A stretch of DNA of 64,000 nt from NCBI RefSeq assembly GCF_016908395.1, contig NZ_JAFBDU010000008.1, forward strand, positions 1-64,000, written 5' to 3'. Position numbers and translations under genes: made by a program. Origin of the DNA: Metabacillus crassostreae (lineage in GTDB: Bacteria; Bacillota; Bacilli; Bacillales; Bacillaceae). Under the pieces are notes generated by a model that saw only the letters and a list, made by a program, of their open reading frames with translations, ran no database searches and was not told where the DNA came from. Numbering within the stretch: the stretch's first letter is position 1; each line of letters begins with the position of its first letter. This document shows positions 12,069 to 21,904 of this stretch, piece after piece.

Positions 12069-12371
12069 TTAACTCTGATATTGCTTTAATAAATCATGTA
12101 GATATCCTACGGATTGAAAAGCATATACCCTTTCCTTAAGAATACCGTCTTTATAAACAAGTAAGCACGGAACACTTTCAATTCCCATTTCTTTCGCTTC
12201 ATTAGGAAAATAATTAAGGTTTACTGCGAAAATGTCAGATTGTACAAGTTCATTTACAACCGTTAACATTTTTCGTGCAATTTGACAGGTCCCACACATA
12301 GGTGTGTACAAATATAAAATCATGATTCCATTTTCACTTATAGTTAGCTGTTTTTCATTCCATTCAATCAT
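12069..12371 (-). CDS. yusE: Thioredoxin-like protein YusE
   Basis: A 100-residue thioredoxin-fold protein with the redox motif CGTC (LYTPMCGTCQIARKML) near residue 26 and the cis-proline region VPCLLVYKDG. No signal peptide, so cytosolic. It probably acts as a small dithiol oxidoreductase; the partner is unknown. Order yusD-yusE-yusF-yusG-gcvH is that of B. subtilis. The nearest AAAGGTG is 16 bases from the ATG, further than usual, so the start is slightly uncertain. Confidence 0.85.
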   Translation of the reverse strand: MIEWNEKQLTISENGIMILYLYTPMCGTCQIARKMLTVVNELVQSDIFAVNLNYFPNEAKEMGIESVPCLLVYKDGILKERVYAFQSVGYLHDLLKQYQS

Positions 12372-12394
12372 TGCAGTTAAGATTATTCACCTTT

Positions 12395-12742
12395 CTAAAG
12401 GAATTTCGCATCAACATCAATATTTGCACTTAATAGAACCGATGCAACATGATGGTCTGGAGCTGTAGCAACTTCTCTATAAGTTCTATCTATATAGATG
12501 TGTGATGCCTCTGGAAATTCTCTTTTAAATTGCTTTCGCAGCCGATCCCCCGCATCATCTGAATCGACTAAAATATAAACATCCTTTAATAACAATTCAT
12601 CAATTAATTCATCCATTTTTGATAAACTGATTGTGCCATTTGTACAAATTATTTCAATGGATTCATTAAGTACATTTAACACTTTCTTCTTATCTGATTT
12701 TCCTTCAACAATCAACACTTTTTCAACCTCAACTAACGACAT
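12395..12742 (-). CDS. yusF: Toprim-domain protein YusF
   Basis: A stand-alone Toprim domain of about 115 residues. The conserved glutamate is in VLIVEGKSDKKKV near the N-terminus, and the acidic pair is in ILVDSDDAGDRL. Toprim domains coordinate magnesium in primases, topoisomerases and RNase M5-like nucleases; the substrate of the small YusF proteins is not known to me. The ATG at 12742 is preferred over GTG/ATG codons just upstream because AGG lies at suitable distance. Confidence 0.85.
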   Translation of the reverse strand: MSLVEVEKVLIVEGKSDKKKVLNVLNESIEIICTNGTISLSKMDELIDELLLKDVYILVDSDDAGDRLRKQFKREFPEASHIYIDRTYREVATAPDHHVASVLLSANIDVDAKFL

Positions 12743-13042
12743 GTGCATCACCTGTTTTAGTAGTAAAGAATCTTTCTATACTCTATTCGATTTGTCGAGG
12801 TTGTTTCCCTTTATTTTAATGTTTTTATAAGACTTTTCCTAAAAAATTGTTGCTATTTATTCAATACATTAAAATTCCAATTCAAGTTGAGCAACAAATT
12901 AAGAAAATCGCCCTTAAAAAGAAGGCTCAGTTATCCGTTAACAAAGCCAAAATTAAAATATTAAGAAAAACGACCACAATTATTATTTAATTTAAAGATA
13001 TAACGCCTTATATCACTTAATAATAAACATGCATTTGGTTGT

Positions 13043-13076
13043 AAAAAGAGCAGTGGAAAAAGATTCCACTGCTTTA
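13043..13076 (-). terminator. Terminator after yusG
   Basis: Hairpin GCAGTGGA / TCCACTGC whose right arm touches the yusG stop codon, followed on the minus strand by a T run. It ends the gcvH-side transcription unit. Confidence 0.8.
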
Positions 13077-13310
13077 GCACCAGCCGTTTTCATAATCGCA
13101 ATCAACATACTTTTGATCTTGCCCTGTAAGGACGTCTGCGATTTGATAAAAACGGCTGTTATCGAATAGATAACCTTGTTTTAAGTCATAGTCATTCTCA
13201 GCTATCATCTGACCAATTTTCTCTTTTTCGAGATAAAGATTTAATTGTCCATCACCAAATTTACCTACAACTCTGTCAGTAATATCTAAGTGTTTCTTTT
13301 CTATAGACAA
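13074..13310 (-). CDS. yusG: YusG family protein (DUF2553-type)
   Basis: 78 residues, small soluble protein of unknown function recognised by similarity to Bacillus YusG and by its place directly after gcvH. It ends in a cysteine-containing tail (YVDCDYENGWC). The start is a TTG codon, supported by AAAGGAGG nine bases upstream. The stop codon overlaps the arm of the terminator. Confidence 0.75.
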   Translation of the reverse strand: MSIEKKHLDITDRVVGKFGDGQLNLYLEKEKIGQMIAENDYDLKQGYLFDNSRFYQIADVLTGQDQKYVDCDYENGWC

Positions 13311-13369
13311 TATGAACAGCCTCCTTTATCTACTAGTAGGGTGCCCAAACTTCAATATAAAATGCTACA

Positions 13370-13753
13370 TTAGTCTTCTTTTGTCATTTCTGCATATTGT
13401 TCAGCAGTCATTAAATTTTCTACATCAGCTGCATTCGAAGGTTCAATAACAACCATCCATGCTTTTTCATAAGGAGATTCATTAACAAATTCTGGACTAT
13501 CATCAAGATCTTCATTGATCTCTACAACTTTCCCACTAATTGGTGCATAAAGCTCTGAAACCGTTTTAACGGATTCTACACTTCCGAATGGCTCGTCCGC
13601 TTTAATTTCATCCCCAACCTCTGGTAATTCAACAAAAACGATATCACCTAATTCAGATTGTGCAAAATCTGTAATACCAATACGCACCTTTTCTCCTTCT
13701 ACTTTTACCCATTCATGTTCTTCTGAATAACGAAGTTCTTTTGGTGTGTTCAT
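13370..13753 (-). CDS. gcvH: Glycine cleavage system H protein
   Basis: 127 residues, the lipoyl carrier of the glycine cleavage system and, in Bacillus, also the donor in lipoyl relay to the dehydrogenase complexes. The lipoylated lysine is Lys63 in [15 protein letters not shown]. The gene stands apart from gcvT and gcvP, as it does in B. subtilis, in line with its extra role in lipoate metabolism. GGAGG lies in the leader at normal spacing. Confidence 0.97.
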   Translation of the reverse strand: MNTPKELRYSEEHEWVKVEGEKVRIGITDFAQSELGDIVFVELPEVGDEIKADEPFGSVESVKTVSELYAPISGKVVEINEDLDDSPEFVNESPYEKAWMVVIEPSNAADVENLMTAEQYAEMTKED

Positions 13754-13886
13754 ACTATTACCTCCTAGTTAGAAAAGATTTTCCAATTATTTAATCATCA
13801 AAATGTATAAAGACTAGTATCAACCGATCTTTTTGAGATAATCAATACTGTTGTACCAGTTTATAACAAAATGTGCAAGAACTTCT

Positions 13887-14252
13887 TTATTTTGTCCAAG
13901 TACCCTCAAATTGATCTTCTTTAAACCCTACTGTTACACGATCTTGTCCGACAGTAATTGGTCGTTTAATAAGCATGCCATCCGAAGATAATAGCTCGAG
14001 CATCTCATCTTCAGTCATAGTTGCCAGTTTATCTTTTAAACCAAGCTGACGGTATTTTTGACCACTTGTGTTAAAGAATTTTTTGATTTCTAATCCACTT
14101 TTTCTGTAAATAGAATTTAGCTCTTCCTTAGAAGGTGGATTTTCAACAATATGTATTTCATTTACTTCAATATTTTGATCTTCTAGCCACTTTTTTGCTT
14201 TACGACATGACCCACATTTTGGGTACCAATAAAAATCTAATGACATCCCCAT
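13887..14252 (-). CDS. yusI: Spx/ArsC-family protein YusI
   Basis: 121 residues of the arsenate reductase/Spx family, with a CGSC motif (FYWYPKCGSCRKAKKWL) at the N-terminus and the KRPI signature (GMLIKRPITVG) near residue 95. The class includes redox regulators and possible reductases. It lacks obvious arsenic-resistance neighbours, so a detoxification role is not implied. AGGTGG precedes the ATG. Synteny with yusI, between fadE and gcvH, supports the name. Confidence 0.85.
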   Translation of the reverse strand: MGMSLDFYWYPKCGSCRKAKKWLEDQNIEVNEIHIVENPPSKEELNSIYRKSGLEIKKFFNTSGQKYRQLGLKDKLATMTEDEMLELLSSDGMLIKRPITVGQDRVTVGFKEDQFEGTWTK

Positions 14253-14499
14253 TTCACCACCTATTCAATAAATGACTTTTCAATTAATCTTATCATAATC
14301 ACATATAGAATCCTAATTAGAAATGTACTTATTTGTTGGCTTTGTTTAACTTTGTTGTTGATTTGCGTTACAGGCTTTCTCTTTCCGCGATCTTGATCAT
14401 AATCAAGTAATTAGGAATTAGCGTTGAACTTTACCTAGTTAACTTAAAATTACATAGTAAAGAAGGGACTGAAATACATCAGCCCCTTTCTTGGAAATC
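14253..14499. repeat. Relic of element B, and spacer
   Basis: The stretch from about 14337, GGCTTTGTTTAACTTTGTTG then TTGATTTGCGTTACAGGC, matches the left end of the element at 16329 but decays after about 60 bases and lacks the GC-rich core. It lies just downstream of fadE. I see no gene in this gap. Confidence 0.5.
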
Positions 14500-16284
14500 T
14501 TATGCTAAATATGCATTTTTATCGATAATTGCTGCAGCAATTTCTCTCTTCTTGCCAATCACATTAATTGGTGTATGTCTTGTAAATTTACGCAGAGCTG
14601 ATATCATCATGCGTAAAGAATCTCCTGATTCAATTGCAATTAATGATTCTTTTGCATGAGCCTCAATTTCATTGAATGCTTCTTGACAATATACTTGAGT
14701 ATACAATAATTTTTGTTTGTTTTTCTCTTCACCTGATTTGGCAATTGCTTTTTCTGTACGAAGGATTGCAGATTCCATCGCATATACATTGCTGACAATA
14801 TCAGCTATATTCACTAAGACCTCTTGCTCTTTTTGTAGTTCTTTACCATATTTTTGTGCAGCAAGACCAGCTATTAATACACCAATTTTCTTTGCATTTT
14901 TAAGAAGATATTTTTCTTGTTCTAAAGTACCATCGCCAACTTCTTCTGGCATAAGCATCATTAATTCCTCTTGTAGGCTTTGAGCCTTTTGGAATAATGG
15001 CAGTTCACCCTTCATTGCTTTTCGTAAATATGTTCCTGGTACTAACAGACGATTAATTTCATTTGTTCCTTCAAATATACGATTAATACGTGAATCACGG
15101 TAAACACGCTCTACTTCATATTCAGCCATAAAACCGTAGCCTCCATGAATTTGCACACCTTCATCCACAACATAATCTAATGTTTCAGAGCCGAATACTT
15201 TATTTAACGAACATTCAATTGCATACTCAGCTATTGAGTTTGCAACTTCTTTTCCATCCTTAATTTCTTCATCTGATAAGCGACTCATTCGATCTTCAAA
15301 AAGACCAACCGTACGATACACTGAGCTTTCCATCGCATATGTTTTTGCTGCCATATTCGCTAGTTTCTCTTGGATTAAAGAGAAGCTAGAGATTGGAGTT
15401 TTGAACTGCTGACGTTGATTCGCATATTGTACTGACACATCAATAATTCGCTTAGAGCCACCAATTGTTCCGACTGCTAATTTATAGCGTCCTATATTTA
15501 AAATATTAAATGCAATCACATGCCCTTTACCAAGTTCACCTAATAAATTTTCTTTTGGTACTAACGCATCTTCTAAAATAAGTGTTCTAGTAGAAGATCC
15601 TTTAATACCCATTTTCTTTTCTTCAGGTCCTGTTGATACACCAGGGTATTCTTTTTCAACGATAAATGCAGAGAAGTGCTCTCCATCAACCTTTGCATAT
15701 ACAACAAAAACATCAGCAAAACCAGAGTTTGTAATCCACTGCTTTTCGCCATTTAATACATAATGTGTACCCTCTGCATTTAATTTTGCAGTCGCTCTAG
15801 CACCAAGGGCATCTGAACCAGAATTTGGCTCAGTTAAAGCATATGCTGCTAGCTGTTCACCGGACGCTAAACCAGGTAGGTATTTATGTTTTTGCTCTTC
15901 ATTACCAAATAATACGATTGGCAATGATCCAATTCCAACATGTGCTCCAAATGATAGAGAAAAACTCCCTCCACGTGAGATTTTTTCTGTAATTAATGCT
16001 GAGCTAATTTTATCAAGACCAAATCCGCCATATTCCTCAGGAACATCTGCTCCTAATAAACCTAACTCTCCTGCTTGCTTTAAAAGTTTAACAGATTTAT
16101 CAAACTGGTGATTTTCGATATCCTCAAGATGTGGTAGGACTTCATTTACAACAAAATCCTCTGTTGTTTTTGCAATCATTTTATGTTCATCAGTGAAATC
16201 CTCAGGTGTGAAAATTCGATCATAAGAAATATCTTCTATTAAAAAGCTACCACCTTTAATAACTGAATCAGTTGTTTTTGACAT
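14500..16284 (-). CDS. fadE: Acyl-CoA dehydrogenase FadE
   Basis: 594 residues, FAD-dependent dehydrogenase for the first step of fatty-acid beta-oxidation, using electron-transfer flavoprotein as acceptor. Motifs: YALTEPNSGSDA (acyl-CoA/FAD region) and FEGTNEINRLL with the glutamate region near the active site. The C-terminal extension of about 190 residues beyond the usual 380-residue core is shared with YusJ of B. subtilis. It is the third gene of the fadN-fadA-fadE set, but an inserted repeat now separates it from fadA. Confidence 0.95.
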   Translation of the reverse strand: MSKTTDSVIKGGSFLIEDISYDRIFTPEDFTDEHKMIAKTTEDFVVNEVLPHLEDIENHQFDKSVKLLKQAGELGLLGADVPEEYGGFGLDKISSALITEKISRGGSFSLSFGAHVGIGSLPIVLFGNEEQKHKYLPGLASGEQLAAYALTEPNSGSDALGARATAKLNAEGTHYVLNGEKQWITNSGFADVFVVYAKVDGEHFSAFIVEKEYPGVSTGPEEKKMGIKGSSTRTLILEDALVPKENLLGELGKGHVIAFNILNIGRYKLAVGTIGGSKRIIDVSVQYANQRQQFKTPISSFSLIQEKLANMAAKTYAMESSVYRTVGLFEDRMSRLSDEEIKDGKEVANSIAEYAIECSLNKVFGSETLDYVVDEGVQIHGGYGFMAEYEVERVYRDSRINRIFEGTNEINRLLVPGTYLRKAMKGELPLFQKAQSLQEELMMLMPEEVGDGTLEQEKYLLKNAKKIGVLIAGLAAQKYGKELQKEQEVLVNIADIVSNVYAMESAILRTEKAIAKSGEEKNKQKLLYTQVYCQEAFNEIEAHAKESLIAIESGDSLRMMISALRKFTRHTPINVIGKKREIAAAIIDKNAYLA

Positions 16285-16328
16285 GATAATTCCCCCATTT
16301 TTGTTAATATTTTTCCGTTATAATTCTA

Positions 16329-16507
16329 ACTTCATTAACTTGGTTGTTGATTTCCGTTCCAGGCATTCGCTTTCCGCGGGCGGTCAGGTAGCCTCCTCGG
16401 AGCAAGCTCCTGCGGGGTCTCCCTTAGACGCGCTGCTCCCGCAGGAGTCTCATGCCTTCCACTACAATCAACAAATTGGTAAAAATTAATATTGAGCATT
16501 AACAAAG
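16329..16507. repeat. Element B: palindromic intergenic repeat between fadA and fadE
   Basis: About 180 bp. The outer parts read CATTAAC...TTGTTGATT on the left and AATCAACAA...CATTAACAAAGCC on the right. Inside is a GC-rich palindrome (GCCTCCTCGGAGCAAGC, TCCTGCGGGGTCTC, GCTCCCGCAGGAGTCTC). The GC-rich core resembles that of element A, but the ends differ. Similar palindromes occur widely in Bacillaceae to my knowledge, without an agreed name. It lies inside the fad operon. Confidence 0.7.
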
Positions 16508-16535
16508 CCTAAACTTCCCCTCAATTAAGCTACAA

Positions 16536-17711
16536 TTATAGTAATTCAAATACACCAGCAGCACCCATTCCGCCACCAATACACATTGTAACAACCCCAA
16601 ATTGTTCATTACGACGCTTCATTTCATGAATAAGTGACAGAGTTAATTTTGCACCAGAACAGCCTAGTGGATGACCAAGCGCAATAGCTCCACCGTTCAC
16701 ATTTACTTTGTCTTCATCTAGTCCAAGCTCACGAATGACTTGAATAGATTGTGATGCAAATGCTTCATTAAGTTCAAATAAACCGATATCTGATAACTCT
16801 AGTCCTGCATATTTTAATGCTAACGGAACAGCTGCAACAGGTCCTATCCCCATTATTTCAGGTGGTACACCAGCAACTGCAAATGAACGGAATTTCACCA
16901 TTGGTTTATAACCCAGTGATTGAGCTTTTTCTCGGTCCATAAGCATAACAGCAGCTGCTCCATCACTTGTTTGAGAGGAATTCCCTGCAGTTACCGAACC
17001 TTTAACTGAAAAAGCTGGCTTTAATTTCGCAAGAATCTCTGCTGTTGTATTTGCTCGAACTCCTTCATCTTGACTAAATTGAATCATTTTTTCTTGAAGC
17101 TTATGATCAGCACCTACAGTTCGCAGTGGTACATCAACAGAAACAATTTCTTCACTAAACTTTCCTTCTTGAATAGCATTAGCGGCCCGCTGGTGACTTC
17201 TTACTGCAAAGGCATCTTGATCTTCACGAGAAATTCCGTACTTTCGTGCAACCTCTTCAGCTGTATGTCCCATACCCATATAGTATTCTGGCGCTTCTTC
17301 TGCTAATTTAGCATTCGGTCTGACAACATGCCCCATCATTGGGACAAGGCTCATTGATTCTGCTCCACCAGCTATTGCGGTATCCGTGTTACCTAGCATG
17401 ATTTTTTCTGCTCCATAAGCAATACTTTGTAAACCCGAAGAGCAGTAACGGTTAATTGTAATAGCTGGAATTGTATGTGGAAGTCCTGCTAATGCACCGA
17501 TATTTCTAGCCATATTAAGACCCTGTTCAGCTTCAGGCATTGCACACCCGATAATTAGATCATCAATATTCCCCTCATAATTTCCTGCTCTCTTTAACGT
17601 TTCTTTTACTACTAATGCACCGAGATCATCAGGACGAACATTTGCTAATGTACCTTTTTTAGCTCTACCTACAGGTGTTCTAGCACCTGTTACAATGACT
17701 GCTTCACGCAT
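16536..17711 (-). CDS. fadA: Acetyl-CoA C-acyltransferase (3-ketoacyl-CoA thiolase) FadA
   Basis: 391 residues, thiolase that cleaves 3-ketoacyl-CoA with CoA in the last step of beta-oxidation. The acyl-accepting cysteine is Cys90 (NRYCSSGLQ). The second catalytic region has [16 protein letters not shown] with the histidine, and [13 protein letters not shown] holds the C-terminal cysteine. Length and motifs are standard. It follows fadN after a 123-bp gap. Confidence 0.96.
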   Translation of the reverse strand: MREAVIVTGARTPVGRAKKGTLANVRPDDLGALVVKETLKRAGNYEGNIDDLIIGCAMPEAEQGLNMARNIGALAGLPHTIPAITINRYCSSGLQSIAYGAEKIMLGNTDTAIAGGAESMSLVPMMGHVVRPNAKLAEEAPEYYMGMGHTAEEVARKYGISREDQDAFAVRSHQRAANAIQEGKFSEEIVSVDVPLRTVGADHKLQEKMIQFSQDEGVRANTTAEILAKLKPAFSVKGSVTAGNSSQTSDGAAAVMLMDREKAQSLGYKPMVKFRSFAVAGVPPEIMGIGPVAAVPLALKYAGLELSDIGLFELNEAFASQSIQVIRELGLDEDKVNVNGGAIALGHPLGCSGAKLTLSLIHEMKRRNEQFGVVTMCIGGGMGAAGVFELL

Positions 17712-17834
17712 TCACCAAACCTCCCCTTCAATTCACTGTTATCTTAAAAGATCCTATTGCTCTAGTTTTAGGTAGTGTAGCTGTTTAACTGCACTACCCA
17801 TAGTACTTGCTAGCTTCATTACTTTTTTAGATGA

Positions 17835-20219
17835 TTAATTTCTTAACGGCTTTCCTTTAACAAGCATGTGTTGCATACGTTGTTGTGATTTAGCTTCTGC
17901 AACAAGACTCAAGAATGCCTGTTTTTCCAAGTCTAACAAGTATTGTTCATCAACCTCTGTTCCAAATGGGACTTTTCCACCTGCTATAACAAAGGCTAGC
18001 TTTTTAGCAATCTTTAAATCATGCTCTGAAATATAGCCCGATAAATGCATTGATTGTGCACCAAGCAATAATGTTGCATAACCTGTTTCACCAACTACTG
18101 GTACCTTTTTTCTCACCGGTGGCTGGTATCCGTTGTCGTATAGCGATATTACACGTTGCTTTGCGTCAAATAATAAGTGATCACCGTTCACACTAATATG
18201 GTCATTATTATTTAAAAATTGACTTTTTCTAGCTTCAGCAGCTGAAGTTGACACCTTAGCCATAGCAATTGTCTCAAACACTTTATTTGCAACAGCTTGA
18301 AGATCAAAATCTGAACCTTTTGGCATATTATTAAGCTGTTTAATATAAAGCTCTTTATTGCCTCCACCACCAGGAATTAGACCTACGCCAACTTCTACTA
18401 AGCCCATATATGTTTCACTAGATGCTTGTATACTGCTCGCTGGCAAGCAAATTTCAGCTCCTCCACCTAAAGTCATACCAAATGGTGCGGCAACAACTGG
18501 TTTTTCACTATATTTAATTTTCATCATCGCTTGCTGGAAATGACGAACAACCATATCAATTTCGAAAATATTATCATCTTGGGCTTCCATTAAAATCATG
18601 CCAAGATTAGCTCCTACACAGAAGTTTTTACCTTGATTTCCGATCACAAGTCCTTTATAGCTTTTCTCAACCTCATCAATAGCGAAATTAATCATTTGGA
18701 TGATATCTAACCCAATTGCATTACTTTGGGAATGAAATTCTAATAAAGCTACACCATCACCTAAGTCAATGAAACTTGCACCACTATTTTTCTTAATTAC
18801 TCCATTAATTTCTTTATATGTTTTAAGATTGATTATCTTTGGATTTTGTATAACTTGTCGATACTCACCATTGTTATAGAAAAACAACACACCATTTTCT
18901 TTACGATAAAATGTTTCATTGCCTTTTGAGAGCATTTCTTTAACCCATGCAGGTACTTCAATTCCACTTTGCTCTATTACATCAACTGATTTTGCAACGC
19001 CTATTGCATCCCATAATTCAAAGGGTCCTATTTCCCAGCCGAAGCCCCACTTCATTGCTTGATCGATCGCTACTATATCATCAGCTATCTCGCCGAGTAA
19101 TTCTGCAGAATAAACAAGTGTTGGAATTGTAATTCCTCTTAACAAATCCCCTGCACGATCATCTGAATATATAAGCGCTTTCAATTTGTTTTGTAATCCT
19201 TTTGCTTGTTTCGCCATTTCAATCGAGGCTGATTTAAGCTTTTTCTTTTCTTCATATTCAAATGTTTCTGGATTTAGTTCAAGAATTGTTTTACCTTCTT
19301 TTTTATAAAAACCTTGACCACTTTTACTGCCTATCCAACCATTATCAAGCATTTTTTTCAGTAATGCTGGAATTTCAAATACATCTTTCTCTTTCCCATC
19401 AACTTGGTCATATACATTTTTAGCAACATGTGCAAAGGTATCTAACCCAACAACATCAAGAGTTCTAAATGTTGCACTTTTAGGTCTGCCAATTAGAGGA
19501 CCTGTTAGAGAATCAACTTCACCAACGCTATATCCACCTTTAAGCATTTCTTGAACAGTAACTAATAACCCATACGTTCCAATTCGATTAGCGATAAAGT
19601 TTGGTGTGTCCTTCGCCTCAACAACACCTTTACCAAGTACATCTTCACCATATTTTTTCATAAAAGCTAAAACTTCTGCATCTGTATCCTTCGTAGGAAT
19701 AACTTCTAGTAGCTTTAAGTATCTTGGTGGATTAAAGAAATGTGTTCCGAGAAAATGCTTTCTAAAGTCTTCTGATCTACCTTCAGCCATTGCTTCAACT
19801 GAAATTCCTGATGTATTTGAGCTTATAATACTTCCTAATTTTCTATGTTTATCGACCTCAGTAAACACTTTTTGTTTAATTTCCAGGTTCTCTACAACAA
19901 CCTCTATAACCCAATCGACTTCAGAGAGTCGATGCATATCGTCTTCAAAATTCCCTACTTCAATACGCTCTAAATGACTTTTATCTGTTAATGGAGCAGG
20001 CTTCTGCTTTAATAATTTTTGAGCAGAAACAGCTGCAATTCTATTTCTTACAGCTTTATCTTCAAGTGTTAGTCCTTTTTTCACTTCGTCTTCATTCAAT
20101 TCACGTGGCACAATATCTAAAAGTAATACAGGAATACCGATGTTTGCTAAATGTGCTGCAATTCCAGAGCCCATCACCCCAGAACCTAGTACAGCAGCTC
20201 TCTTAATCCGCTGGATCAT
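17835..20219 (-). CDS. fadN: 3-hydroxyacyl-CoA dehydrogenase / enoyl-CoA hydratase FadN
   Basis: 794 residues, a two-domain beta-oxidation enzyme. The N-terminal NAD-binding fold starts with AAVLGSGVMGSGIAAHLAN, followed by the helical hydroxyacyl-CoA dehydrogenase domains. The C-terminal third is a crotonase domain with LGGGAEICLPAS and GLIPGGGGNKE. The order, dehydrogenase before hydratase, is that of YusL and opposite to E. coli FadB. It is the first gene of fadN-A-E and carries a perfect FadR operator in its leader. Confidence 0.96.
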   Translation of the reverse strand: MIQRIKRAAVLGSGVMGSGIAAHLANIGIPVLLLDIVPRELNEDEVKKGLTLEDKAVRNRIAAVSAQKLLKQKPAPLTDKSHLERIEVGNFEDDMHRLSEVDWVIEVVVENLEIKQKVFTEVDKHRKLGSIISSNTSGISVEAMAEGRSEDFRKHFLGTHFFNPPRYLKLLEVIPTKDTDAEVLAFMKKYGEDVLGKGVVEAKDTPNFIANRIGTYGLLVTVQEMLKGGYSVGEVDSLTGPLIGRPKSATFRTLDVVGLDTFAHVAKNVYDQVDGKEKDVFEIPALLKKMLDNGWIGSKSGQGFYKKEGKTILELNPETFEYEEKKKLKSASIEMAKQAKGLQNKLKALIYSDDRAGDLLRGITIPTLVYSAELLGEIADDIVAIDQAMKWGFGWEIGPFELWDAIGVAKSVDVIEQSGIEVPAWVKEMLSKGNETFYRKENGVLFFYNNGEYRQVIQNPKIINLKTYKEINGVIKKNSGASFIDLGDGVALLEFHSQSNAIGLDIIQMINFAIDEVEKSYKGLVIGNQGKNFCVGANLGMILMEAQDDNIFEIDMVVRHFQQAMMKIKYSEKPVVAAPFGMTLGGGAEICLPASSIQASSETYMGLVEVGVGLIPGGGGNKELYIKQLNNMPKGSDFDLQAVANKVFETIAMAKVSTSAAEARKSQFLNNNDHISVNGDHLLFDAKQRVISLYDNGYQPPVRKKVPVVGETGYATLLLGAQSMHLSGYISEHDLKIAKKLAFVIAGGKVPFGTEVDEQYLLDLEKQAFLSLVAEAKSQQRMQHMLVKGKPLRN

Positions 20220-20237
20220 ACTTCTTCCCCCTTAATT

Positions 20238-20255
20238 TGAATGAATACTCATTCA
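20238..20255. promoter_or_regulatory. FadR operator of the fad operon
   Basis: TGAATGAATACTCATTCA is a full match to the Bacillus FadR consensus TGAATGANTANTCATTCA. It lies about 20 bases upstream of the fadN start codon and downstream of the predicted promoter. FadR (TetR family) represses fad genes and is released by long-chain acyl-CoA. Confidence 0.92.
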
Positions 20256-20304
20256 TTTTTCTCCCAAAAAAAATGAACACTTGCGAATGAGTTCCTCTAT
20301 TACT

Positions 20305-20333
20305 AATATAAGATATTTTGAAGATTTTCTCAA
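20305..20333 (-). promoter_or_regulatory. Predicted sigma-A promoter of fadN-A-E
   Basis: On the minus strand TTGAGA and TATATT stand 17 bases apart, upstream of the FadR operator. The operator would then lie downstream of the transcription start, within the leader. Confidence 0.5.
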
Positions 20334-20407
20334 TAGCTTTATTATATTTTTTACTAAATAATAAGATTCACCTTTGGAAAAGCTATATTTCTAGGAGGTG
20401 ATTTGTA

Positions 20408-20563
20408 ATGGCACGTTTAAAAAAATCCCCATCAAAAGCTGGTGTAAGTGCGGCAAGTGTTAAAGGAAATGCTGGTCCAACTGTTGAAAAAGCTGGTGGT
20501 GGCAAACGCACTAGTCAAAATCAACAATATAAGCAGCATAATATGGGTAATGACAATTTATAA
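20408..20563 (+). CDS. yuzL: YuzL family small protein
   Basis: 51 residues starting MARLKKSPSKAGVSAASVKG and ending in a Gln/Asn-rich tail (TSQNQQYKQHNMGNDNL). It is basic, low-complexity and reminiscent of small acid-soluble spore proteins, but the family function is not known to me. AGGAGGTG lies nine bases before the ATG. It is divergent from fadN and lies between fadN and fadM, the place of yuzL in B. subtilis; I recognise the sequence as this family. Confidence 0.8.
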   Translation: MARLKKSPSKAGVSAASVKGNAGPTVEKAGGGKRTSQNQQYKQHNMGNDNL

Positions 20564-20588
20564 ATTATTGATAACATGAAATTTTAAA

Positions 20589-20932
20589 GAGACTGGACAT
20601 AAGTATTTAAGCTAATGATAAACCCGAAATATTAGGAGATATGTCAATTAATTATTCGCCTAATATTTCGGGTTTTAATTTCTTACTTCGATAGATTTTT
20701 TGATTTTGCATACTATTTTTAAGAACTAGTGGAATGGAGTGGAAGACATTTGACTCCTGCGGGTGCAGAGGAAAGGCTGAGACCCCACAGGCGCTTGCGC
20801 CGAGGAGGCTTAGCTTCCTCCCCGGCGAATCTTATGTCTGCAGCGCAATGGAACGCACTTGTTTCTTTCAACTTAACTGAATTTAGATTTATTCGTCTTT
20901 TTATATGTCATCTTTAATTATGTCCCAGCCTC
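20589..20932 (-). repeat. Convergent-gap element A, copy A2
   Basis: A 344-bp copy in reverse orientation. The inverted ends are GAGACTGGACATAAG at the left and TTATGTCCCAGCCTC at the right. Inside are the CCCGAAATATTAGG / CCTAATATTTCGGG hairpin and the GC-rich block with CTCCTGCGGGTGCAGAGG and CAGGCGCTTGCGCCGAGG. It fills most of the gap between the convergent genes yuzL and fadM. Confidence 0.85.
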
Positions 20933-20986
20933 GTTTTAGATAAAATATTATCTCCATGCAAAAATCAATTTGATTCAGTTTTCCAG

Positions 20987-21904
20987 CTACTTCCGGAAAA
21001 TCCCCTTTACAACAAATGCTACATTAGCTGGTCTTTCTGCCATTCTTCTCATAAAATAACCATACCAATCATCACCATAAGGTACATATACTCGAACCTG
21101 GTAGCCTTCTTTTACAAGCTCAAGCTGCTTTTCAGATCTAATTCCATAAAGCATTTGAAATTCATATTGATACTTAGGGATATTATATTCTTTAACCAAG
21201 CTTTTCGTATAGTCGATAATCTCATCATCATGTGTTGCAACAGCAGTAAAATTTCCATTTAATAAATGCATCTTTATGATATGTTTAAAATTTTCATCAA
21301 CAGCTGCCTTTTCTGGAAATGCCACTTTGGCTGATTCTTTATAAGCACCCTTTACAAGTCTTAAATTTGCTTTATATTCATTTAACTCATCCATATCATA
21401 AACTGTTCGATATAAGTAAGCTTGAACAACAGTGCCAATATTGTCATATTCTTTTTTTAGCTGCTTAAAAATAGAAAGAGTTTTTTCACATCTAGAATGA
21501 TCTTCCATATCTATTGTGACAAAAATATTATACTTTTGTGCTTCTTTTAGAATTCTTCTCATATTCTCAATAACAATATCTTCAGAAATATCTAAACCCA
21601 TGGATGTTAGCTTTATCGAGATCTGTGAATGTAAATTTTCTTTTCCTATTGCTTCAATTGTTTTAATACAATGATCTGCCATCTTCTCTGCTTCGTGTTT
21701 ATCATCAATAAATTCACCTAAATGATCGAGTGTGACGACAAGACCTTGTTTGTTTAATTCTTTTATTACTTTTGTTGCCCGCCCTATCGTATCTCCTGCA
21801 ACAAATCTTGCAGCTCCAAACTGAAATCCATATTTTTTTGCTAATTTTGTTAATGTTTTATTTCTGGATAAAAACATAAAAGAGTTTCGTAGTAATTTTC
21901 CCAT
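20987..21904 (-). CDS. fadM: Proline dehydrogenase-family flavoenzyme FadM (YusM)
   Basis: 305 residues of the PRODH-type FAD-binding TIM barrel, with the typical C-terminal signature YVPYGDDWYGYFMRRMAERP. It oxidises L-proline to pyrroline-5-carboxylate in characterised members. In B. subtilis the equivalent gene next to fadN is named fadM (yusM). No FadR operator is visible in its own leader here. GGGAGGG precedes the ATG. Confidence 0.85.
   Translation of the reverse strand: MGKLLRNSFMFLSRNKTLTKLAKKYGFQFGAARFVAGDTIGRATKVIKELNKQGLVVTLDHLGEFIDDKHEAEKMADHCIKTIEAIGKENLHSQISIKLTSMGLDISEDIVIENMRRILKEAQKYNIFVTIDMEDHSRCEKTLSIFKQLKKEYDNIGTVVQAYLYRTVYDMDELNEYKANLRLVKGAYKESAKVAFPEKAAVDENFKHIIKMHLLNGNFTAVATHDDEIIDYTKSLVKEYNIPKYQYEFQMLYGIRSEKQLELVKEGYQVRVYVPYGDDWYGYFMRRMAERPANVAFVVKGIFRK

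Noticed and set aside
12831-13040. Possible coding remnant between yusF and yusG (Lys-rich frame with several stops)
   Set aside because: No continuous frame and no recognisable homology; treated as AT-rich spacer.
20729-20917. Arg/Leu-rich reading frames within element A copies (also 45920-46206)
   Set aside because: These frames are produced by the GC-rich palindrome, occur on both strands and lack ribosome-binding sites.
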